Positions 59,014-64,000 of a stretch of DNA of 64,000 nt are shown here, piece by piece (position 1 is the first letter of the stretch; each line of letters begins with the position of its first letter). The stretch comes from Nitrospirillum sp034653355. Lineage in GTDB: Bacteria > Pseudomonadota > Alphaproteobacteria > Azospirillales > Azospirillaceae. The notes beneath the pieces are model-generated. The model saw only the letters and a list, made by a program, of their open reading frames with translations, did not search any database and was not told the origin of the DNA. A program made the translations under genes and the position numbers. The stretch spans positions 806,001 through 870,000 of the forward strand of contig NZ_JAYEER010000003.1 in assembly GCF_034653355.1 (NCBI RefSeq), read 5' to 3'.

Positions 59014-59259
59014 ATGCTGGCGAAACTGGTGGTCCTGGTCGGGCTGGTCGTCCTGGTGTGGAAGGCCTATCAGTGGGGCGCCCTGGCCCAGCGGCGCAAG
59101 ACAGCGGCCGGCGCCCCGGCCACCAGCCGCCCCCGCGGCGGCGCGCCCCGCGCATCGGAGCCCGCCGCCGAGGACCTGCACGCTTGCGGCATCTGCGGCG
59201 CCTACGTCGCCCGGGCCTCCACCCCCTGCGGCAAGCCCGAGTGCCCGCAGCGGCGGTGA
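59014..59259 (+). CDS. Small membrane-anchored CxxC protein (PP0621-like)
   Basis: An 81-residue protein: an N-terminal hydrophobic helix (LAKLVVLVGLVVLVWKAYQW), a Pro/Arg/Ala-rich linker and a C-terminal zinc-finger-like part with C-G-I-C and a second Cys pair (CGKPEC). The layout matches the PP0621 family of small uncharacterised proteobacterial proteins. It probably sits in the inner membrane with the Cys part in the cytoplasm. It is the last gene before the CRISPR-Cas locus and ends 296 bases before cas9. Confidence 0.75.
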   Translation: MLAKLVVLVGLVVLVWKAYQWGALAQRRKTAAGAPATSRPRGGAPRASEPAAEDLHACGICGAYVARASTPCGKPECPQRR

Positions 59260-59299
59260 AAGCGTCCTCCGCTCCCGTTTCACGAAGCCCAAAACGAAG

Positions 59300-59335
59300 G
59301 GGGCGGCCCCGAAGGACCGCCCCGCATTCGGTGCG
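59300..59335. terminator. GC-rich hairpin between the PP0621-like gene and the cas9 leader
   Basis: GGGGCGG (59300-59306) pairs with CCGCCCC (59317-59323). Read on the plus strand it lies 40 bases after the small CxxC gene but lacks a T-run. Read on the minus strand it is followed by CTTCGTTTT, a better tail. It could therefore end a leftward transcript from the cas9 leader, as well as limit readthrough into cas9. Confidence 0.5.
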
Positions 59336-59360
59336 CATGGGACGAACCCAGCACGTGTTA

Positions 59361-59480
59361 ACGGATGGACCGCAAATCCCTATCGGCTAAGACTTGGAAG
59401 CAGGCATCCTGCGCCAAGCTTAGGTCGATCCTTGCCAGTCGGCAAGGTGGGTTTGCGGTCTGGCTGCCAACCCGCCGATT
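59361..59480. ncRNA. Highly folded RNA element upstream of cas9; tracrRNA candidate
   Basis: A 12-base-pair stem joins 59368-59379 (ACCGCAAA core) with 59449-59460 (TTTGCGGT core). It encloses two hairpins. The first is a 15-pair stem, CTAAG-CTTGG-GCAGG (59387-59404) with CCTGC-CCAAG-CTTAG (59408-59423). The second is CCTTGCC-AGTC-GGCAAGG (59430-59447). An alternative stem, GGTGGGTT with AACCCGCC (59446-59476), competes. This much pairing in about 95 bases is unlikely by chance. Type II loci often keep the tracrRNA beside cas9, so that is the first guess; a cis-acting leader is the alternative. Without the repeat sequence the anti-repeat and the strand cannot be fixed. Confidence 0.45.
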
Positions 59481-59509
59481 TGCAAAAAGGCGCATAATGA
59501 GAGTAGGAT
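59480..59509 (+). promoter_or_regulatory. Possible cas9 promoter
   Basis: TTGCAA (59480-59485) and TAGGAT (59504-59509) are spaced by 18 bases, about 45 bases before the chosen cas9 ATG. The match is moderate and by eye. Confidence 0.3.
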
Positions 59510-59555
59510 GCAAGCATAGGATGTGATTTCCGCCTGCTTCCGGGTGCCGCCGCTA

Positions 59556-62500
59556 ATGCCCAAGCTATACCGTCTCTCCCTTGATGTCGGCGCCACCTCC
59601 ATTGGCTGGTGCGCCTTGGAGCTAAGCTCAGAGAAGCTCGAACCCATCGGCATCCTGCGTATGGGCGTCCGCGTGTTTCCCGATGGCCGCGACCCGCAAT
59701 CTGGAACCAGCCTTGCCATGGACAGGCGCTTGGCACGAAGCGGCCGGCGGCGGCGTGACCGGTTCCTACAGCGCCAGCGACGCCTGTTGGCGGCGCTGGC
59801 GTGCTTGGGGCTGGTGCCTGCGGATGAGGCAGGCCGAAGGGCGCAGGCGGCGCTTGACCCCTATCCGTTACGGGCGGCGGCCCTGGATCGGGCTCTGGCG
59901 CCATTGGAACTGGGGCGTGTGCTGTTCCACCTGAACCAGCGCCGAGGATTCCGGTCTTCCCGCAAGGGCGGGGAAGCGCCTGATGTGGCCGGTAAGATCG
60001 CCGACGGCGTGTTACAACTGGAGCAGCAGATCGCAGCGGCTGGTGTCGCCACCCTGGGTGCTTGGCTGGCGGCGCGGCGGCAACTCCGTGCTTCCGATGT
60101 GGACAAGGCCGTCTACACAGTGCGTGCGCGACTGGAAGGGGCGGGTGCCAAGGCGCGATATCCCTTTTACCCCTCGCGGTCGTTGGCGGAGCGGGAGTTC
60201 GATCGTATCCGTGAGATCCAGGCGCCTTACCAACCCGGCATCACGCCAACGGACTGGGACCATCTGCGCGGCGTGATCTTCCACCAGCGACCGTTGAAGC
60301 CGGTGAACCCCGGCCGCTGCACCTTTTACCCCCAGGATGAGCGCCTGGCCTGGGCCTATCCCATCGCTCAACGCTTCCGTATGGCGCAGGAGGTGGCGAA
60401 CCTGCGGGTGCTGGCGCGCGGGCGGAACCCGCGCAAGCTGACACTCGCCCAGCGGACCGCCCTGCTGGAAAAGCTGGTGGCCAAGTCGAACGTGACCTTC
60501 ACCGCCATCGCCACGCTGCTGGATCTGGCGGAGGGGGAGGTTCTGAATTTATCGGATGAGCGCCGTGACCGCCTGATGGGCGACGGCACCGCCACCGTGC
60601 TGTCGGGCAAGAAGTGCTTCGGCAAGCTGTGGTACGGCCTGACACCGGATGAGCAGGATGAGGTCGTGAAACGCCTACTGGAGGCGGAACGGGAGGACGA
60701 TCTGCTGCCCTGGCTGCGGGACCGCTTCGGCCTGACGGAGGAGCAAGCCAAGGCTGTTTCCGCCGCCCGCTTGCCGGAGGGCCATTGCCGCCTGGGCCGT
60801 CGAGCCGTAGCCGAATTGCTGCCGCCCATGGTGGAGCAGGGGCTGGACTACACCAAGGCGGCGGAGGCCATCGGCCTGCATCATTCCGATCTGCGCGGCG
60901 TGGGCGAAGGTCTCCCCACGCTGCCGCCCTATGCCGAGGTGCCGGTGCTGGAGCGCTTCCTGTCCTTCGGCACGGGCGATGAAAAAGACAAGGACCCCTT
61001 CGTGCGCATCGGCCGCATCGCAAATCCCACGGTGCACATCGGCCTGAACCAGATCCGCACCCTGGTGAACGATCTGATCCGAGAATATGGCAAGCCCCAT
61101 GACATCGTGGTTGAATTGGCCCGTGACCTGAACGACAGCGCCGAGGACCGCCGCAAGAAACTGCGGGAGCAGGCGGAAAACCAGCGGGCCAATGACCGGC
61201 GGCGCAAGCAGCTGGCTGAGCTGAACCAGCGCGTGACAGGGGACAACCTGATCCGCCTGCGCCTTTACGATGAACTGCCCTTCGATGGCGTCCAACGGCG
61301 ATGCGTCTACACGGGTGAGCCCATTGGGCTGAAGCGTCTGTTCGATGGCGACATCGATATCGACCACATCCTGCCCTACAGCCGCACCCTGGATGACAGC
61401 GTGGCCAACCGCATCCTGTGCGTGCGCCACGCCAACCGGGACAAGCGCAACCAATCCCCGTGGGAGGCGTTTGGTGACAACCGCCGTCCGGGATACGATT
61501 GGGCCGACATCCTGGATCGCGTCTGGCGCCTGCCGCGCAATAAGCAATGGCGGTTCCAGCCCGATGCCATGGACCGCTTCGACAACCAGGACGCGTTCCT
61601 GGAGCGGCACATGAACGACACCCGCTACCTTTCCCGCCTGGCGCGGCACTACCTTGGTTGTCTCTATAATCTGCGCACCGATGGGGAGCGGGTGCGGGCC
61701 ATGCCGGGCACCCTGGTCGGGCTGCTGCGGCGCAAGTGGGGACTGAATGAGTTCCTGGCCCTGGATGGGGAGAAGAACCGCAACGACCACCGACACCACG
61801 CCGTGGACGCGGCCGTCATCGCCGTTCTGGACCAGGGTACCATCCAGGCGGTGCAGACGGCGGCACGAGCGGCGGAAGCCAAGGACCTGGCCCGCCTGCT
61901 GGAGGACTTCTCCCCGCGCCACAACTGGTTCCACGACCAGGTGCGCGATCATCTGGCCCGCATCGTCGTGTCGGTGAAACCCGACCACGGCGTCACCGGT
62001 CGTCTGCATGAGGACACCAGCTATGGCATCTTGCCGACGGCCAAGCCGGATGATCCGGAGGGAGGAAAGGCGCCATACGTCCCCACCGGCCATACGCTGG
62101 TCTACCGTAAGACATTTGATACCCTGACGCCCAAGGAGGTGGCGCGCATTCGCGATCCGCTGCTGCGCGAGACGCTGCTGACCCATATCGCGAGCGAGGC
62201 CATCCAAGGTCGGGACCATCGCCAGGCGTTGGAAAGCTTTACGAAACGGGATGATCATGTCTGGCAGGGCCTGCGCCATGTGCGCCTGACCAAGCCCGAA
62301 GCCTCGTTCGAGGTCATCCGCCACCGGCGCACCGGTGCTGCCTATCGTGCCGTGGTTCCCGGCGACAACCTGTGTGTGGATATCACGCGCCTGCCCGATG
62401 GCAAGTGGATGGGCCGGGCCGTCACCTTGTTCGCCGCCGCCAAGCAGGCCGGCGCAGGCGGAAATCTGCCAGCACCGGGGCCCGACGTGGTCATGCGTCT

Positions 62501-62561
62501 CTACAAGGGCGACATGATCCGGTTGGAGCAGGATGGACGGCTGCAGGTGATGCGCGTGTAG
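59556..62561 (+). CDS. cas9: Type II-C CRISPR-associated endonuclease Cas9 (ends early at TAG)
   Basis: A 1001-residue Cas9. RuvC-I has D10 in LSLDVGATSIGW. The Arg-rich bridge helix follows (RRLARSGRRRRDRFLQRQRR). RuvC-II has E520 in VVELARDLN. The HNH domain has D603-H604 in DIDIDHILPYSRTLDD, N618 and N627. RuvC-III has H747-H748 and D751 in NDHRHHAVDAAVIAVL. Both nuclease sites look intact. The ATG at 59556 puts the RuvC motif at the usual distance; a longer frame from 59523 is less likely. The frame stops at TAG 62559-62561 inside the C-terminal PAM-interacting domain, and the sequence after the stop reads on as Cas9 in the same frame (see next entry). GC content appears lower than in neighbouring genes, which fits transfer. 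Confidence 0.95.
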   Translation: MPKLYRLSLDVGATSIGWCALELSSEKLEPIGILRMGVRVFPDGRDPQSGTSLAMDRRLARSGRRRRDRFLQRQRRLLAALACLGLVPADEAGRRAQAALDPYPLRAAALDRALAPLELGRVLFHLNQRRGFRSSRKGGEAPDVAGKIADGVLQLEQQIAAAGVATLGAWLAARRQLRASDVDKAVYTVRARLEGAGAKARYPFYPSRSLAEREFDRIREIQAPYQPGITPTDWDHLRGVIFHQRPLKPVNPGRCTFYPQDERLAWAYPIAQRFRMAQEVANLRVLARGRNPRKLTLAQRTALLEKLVAKSNVTFTAIATLLDLAEGEVLNLSDERRDRLMGDGTATVLSGKKCFGKLWYGLTPDEQDEVVKRLLEAEREDDLLPWLRDRFGLTEEQAKAVSAARLPEGHCRLGRRAVAELLPPMVEQGLDYTKAAEAIGLHHSDLRGVGEGLPTLPPYAEVPVLERFLSFGTGDEKDKDPFVRIGRIANPTVHIGLNQIRTLVNDLIREYGKPHDIVVELARDLNDSAEDRRKKLREQAENQRANDRRRKQLAELNQRVTGDNLIRLRLYDELPFDGVQRRCVYTGEPIGLKRLFDGDIDIDHILPYSRTLDDSVANRILCVRHANRDKRNQSPWEAFGDNRRPGYDWADILDRVWRLPRNKQWRFQPDAMDRFDNQDAFLERHMNDTRYLSRLARHYLGCLYNLRTDGERVRAMPGTLVGLLRRKWGLNEFLALDGEKNRNDHRHHAVDAAVIAVLDQGTIQAVQTAARAAEAKDLARLLEDFSPRHNWFHDQVRDHLARIVVSVKPDHGVTGRLHEDTSYGILPTAKPDDPEGGKAPYVPTGHTLVYRKTFDTLTPKEVARIRDPLLRETLLTHIASEAIQGRDHRQALESFTKRDDHVWQGLRHVRLTKPEASFEVIRHRRTGAAYRAVVPGDNLCVDITRLPDGKWMGRAVTLFAAAKQAGAGGNLPAPGPDVVMRLYKGDMIRLEQDGRLQVMRV

Positions 62562-62798
62562 GGATTGGACGTGGTCAACCAACGCCTGCGCCTGGCCCCC
62601 CACCAGGAAGGGGGCGAGATGGACAAGCGCCACAACGATCCGGCGGACGCATTCCGCTGGACCTTCGCCAGTTTTAACGTCTTGCGCCGCAAGGCCGCCC
62701 GCAAAGTGGTGGTGACCCCCTCGGGCCGCCTGCGTGATCCGGGGCCGCCACCGGCCGCGACACCCGCGCCCGACCCTACATCCTCGGCGGCGGAGTAG
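62562..62798 (+). pseudogene. In-frame C-terminal remainder of Cas9 after the TAG stop
   Basis: The 78 codons after the cas9 TAG are in the same frame and keep high-GC third positions. They read like the end of a II-C Cas9 PAM-interacting domain: RLRLAPHQEGGEMDKRHND, then FASFNVLRRKAARKVVV and SGRLRDPG, followed by a Pro/Ala tail. From memory, this parallels the NmeCas9 end (the segment with His1024 and Asn1029, then DELGKEIRPC). Joined to cas9 the protein would be 1080 residues, a usual II-C length. A separate small protein could start at ATG 62619 (59 residues, weak GGGGGCGAG ribosome site), but the similarity favours a split-off Cas9 end. Confidence 0.75.
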
Positions 62799-62804
62799 GC
62801 GGCC

Positions 62805-63809
62805 ATGGTGGGGCGGGTGCCGGGACGAGTGGTTGATATCGCGACCGACGGCCGGCACCTGTCCGTGCACCGCGGCTTCCTGGTGGTGGAGGAACGCGGG
62901 GATGAAGTCGGCCGCGTGCCCCTGGACGATGTGGAGGCGGTCATCGCCAGCGCCCGGGCGCTGACCTTCTCCGCCAACCTGCTGCAGGCCCTGGCCGAGC
63001 GGGGTGTGGGCCTGGTGGTATGCGGCACCAACCACCAGCCGGTGTCGGTGCTGATGCCGGTGGTGGGCCATCACGCCCAGGCGGGCCGCGTGCGCGACCA
63101 GATCGAGGCGGGCAAGCCCCTGACCAAGCGGCTGTGGCAGGGCCTGGTGCGGGCCAAGGTGGAAAACCAGGGGGCGGTGCTGGCCCGCATGGGTGTGCCG
63201 CACGGCGCTTTCGCCGCCCTGGCCCGGGCAGTCCGCTCCGGCGACCCGGACAATGTCGAGGCGCAGGCGGCGCGGCGTTACTGGCCCCTGCTCATGGGCG
63301 CGGACTTCCGGCGCGACACTGACGCGGGGGGCGCCAACGCCCTGCTGAATTACGGTTATGCCGTGCTGCGCGGGGCGGTGGCCCGGGCGGTGTTGGCGGC
63401 GGGGCTGCATCCCTCCATCGGCGTGCATCACGCCAATCGGGGCAATCCGCTGTGTCTGGTGGACGACGTCATGGAACCGTTCCGCCCTTTGGTGGATGCG
63501 CTGGTAGTGGATCTGGTTCGCCAGGGCGTGGACCAGGTGACGCCGGAGGCCAAGCGCCAGCTGGCCGCCCTGCTGCTTATGGACATGGCCACCAGTCGGG
63601 GCACCACACCCCTGGCCACCTGCATCGTCCGCCTGGCCACCTCACTGGCGCTGGCGTTCGAAACCGGGCAGCCGGACCTGGAGCTCCCCCTCACACCCTT
63701 GCCGCTGGACCTGGTTTCCGCCAACTCGGGACAAAACCAGGGCGCCACGGAGGGGCCGGACGATGGCTTTGAATGGATACAGGATCATGTGGATGATGGT
63801 GCTGTTTGA
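62805..63809 (+). CDS. cas1: CRISPR-associated integrase Cas1 (type II)
   Basis: A 334-residue Cas1, the nuclease/integrase that with Cas2 inserts new spacers. The N-terminal beta domain (RVVDIATDGRHLSVHRGFLV, VPLDDVEAVIASARALTFSA) is followed by the helical catalytic domain: E in VRAKVENQGAVL, H in HPSIGVHHANRGN and the acidic residue in LVDDVMEPFRP. The order and spacing match type II Cas1. GGAG at 62792-62795 serves the ATG at 62805. The C terminus has a roughly 30-residue Gly/Asn/Asp-rich tail beyond the usual fold. Its last 47 bases overlap the start of cas2, so translation is probably coupled. Confidence 0.94.
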   Translation: MVGRVPGRVVDIATDGRHLSVHRGFLVVEERGDEVGRVPLDDVEAVIASARALTFSANLLQALAERGVGLVVCGTNHQPVSVLMPVVGHHAQAGRVRDQIEAGKPLTKRLWQGLVRAKVENQGAVLARMGVPHGAFAALARAVRSGDPDNVEAQAARRYWPLLMGADFRRDTDAGGANALLNYGYAVLRGAVARAVLAAGLHPSIGVHHANRGNPLCLVDDVMEPFRPLVDALVVDLVRQGVDQVTPEAKRQLAALLLMDMATSRGTTPLATCIVRLATSLALAFETGQPDLELPLTPLPLDLVSANSGQNQGATEGPDDGFEWIQDHVDDGAV

Positions 63810-64000
63810 TCTGCCCGTCCTGACCAAGCCACAGCGGCGGGCCGCTACCCGCTTCCGCCTGTTCCTATTGGACCAAGGCTTTCATATGGCTCAGTTTTCC
63901 GTCTATTTGCGCTGGTGCGTGGGCAAGGAACAGGTGGAAGCGCTGTCGCGGAAAGTGGCGGGCAACATCCCGTCCAAAGGTAGCGTGCAGATCGTCACCA
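63763..64000 (+). CDS. cas2: CRISPR-associated protein Cas2 (type II), truncated by window end
   Basis: The first 79 codons of Cas2, open to the last base. The protein begins M-A-L-N-G-Y-R-I-M-W and continues MMVLFDLPVLTKPQRRAATR, LLDQGFHMAQFSVYLRWC and NIPSKGSVQIVT, the ferredoxin-like Cas2 fold with its characteristic F-D-L-P. GGAGGGG (63749-63755) lies 7 bases before the ATG, inside cas1. Cas2 pairs with Cas1 for spacer integration. The remaining 20-30 residues and the repeat array should lie beyond the window. Confidence 0.93.
   Translation, partial: MALNGYRIMWMMVLFDLPVLTKPQRRAATRFRLFLLDQGFHMAQFSVYLRWCVGKEQVEALSRKVAGNIPSKGSVQIVT

Noticed and set aside
59523..59555. Longer cas9 start 11 codons upstream
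   Set aside because: The conserved RuvC strand with D10 follows the ATG at 59556 at the normal distance; the upstream codons have no family resemblance.
62562..62798. Anti-CRISPR gene between cas9 and cas1
   Set aside because: The frame is the same as cas9 and its residues match the expected end of a II-C Cas9, which explains it better than an unrelated inhibitor.
60675..63431. Long antisense frame across cas9, the C-terminal remainder and cas1
   Set aside because: It spans the boundaries of three plus-strand coding units and shows no conserved motif, so it is a GC-driven shadow.

Overview
The window is GC-rich, densely packed bacterial chromosome. Gene content (PAS/PilZ chemoreceptor, many GGDEF and histidine-kinase proteins, pseudaminic-acid genes, TonB receptors, E. 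coli-type RibB behind an FMN riboswitch, compact type II-C Cas9) suggests an alphaproteobacterium, most likely of the Azospirillaceae/Rhodospirillales. This placement is inferred from gene content and codon style; no rRNA or tRNA gene was found.

Layout. 1-9.2 kb: surface-sugar genes. These are pseG, a KAS III-like enzyme, a pseH-like acetyltransferase, a RgpF-like protein, and an SDR / stand-alone Rieske / Rieske-less oxygenase operon with overlapping start and stop codons. Interleaved are ribB with its riboswitch and a TetR gene pair with a clear operator. 9.2-28.2 kb: regulation and signalling. This holds a YqjI-like PadR regulator with palindromic operator, a diguanylate cyclase, two histidine kinases, a chemoreceptor with PilZ domain, an XRE-cupin regulator, a single-domain response regulator and a TPR protein, plus two tandem prolyl oligopeptidases. 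28.3-39.3 kb: pseC-pseB, divergent from a 2835-residue protein made of five tandem copies of a TPR + GT-B-like glycosyltransferase module. 39.3-50.1 kb: metallophosphoesterase, two TonB-dependent receptors, a CgeB-like glycosyltransferase, a nucleotidyltransferase, an MFS transporter and an unknown gene. 50.5-59.3 kb: a beta-propeller diguanylate cyclase, two family-2 glycosyltransferases, a methyltransferase and a small CxxC protein. 59.3-64 kb: a type II-C CRISPR-Cas locus (cas9-cas1-cas2) running off the end of the window; the repeat array is not in view.

How it fits together. PseB and PseC make the amino-sugar precursor, the PseH-like protein acetylates it and PseG releases the sugar. The five-module TPR-glycosyltransferase is a plausible (inferred) protein glycosyltransferase related in architecture to the flagellin-modifying FlmG. 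Several c-di-GMP and chemotaxis proteins fit a motile organism.

The most notable observations are: (1) cas9 has an in-frame TAG 79 codons before its apparent true end, and the sequence beyond it still reads as the Cas9 PAM-interacting C terminus; (2) a strongly folded RNA-like element lies just upstream of cas9, a tracrRNA candidate; (3) the five-fold repeated TPR-glycosyltransferase; (4) a Rieske oxygenase whose Rieske domain appears to have been cut out into its own gene; (5) a TonB receptor whose natural ATG is followed by an in-frame TGA at codon 5.
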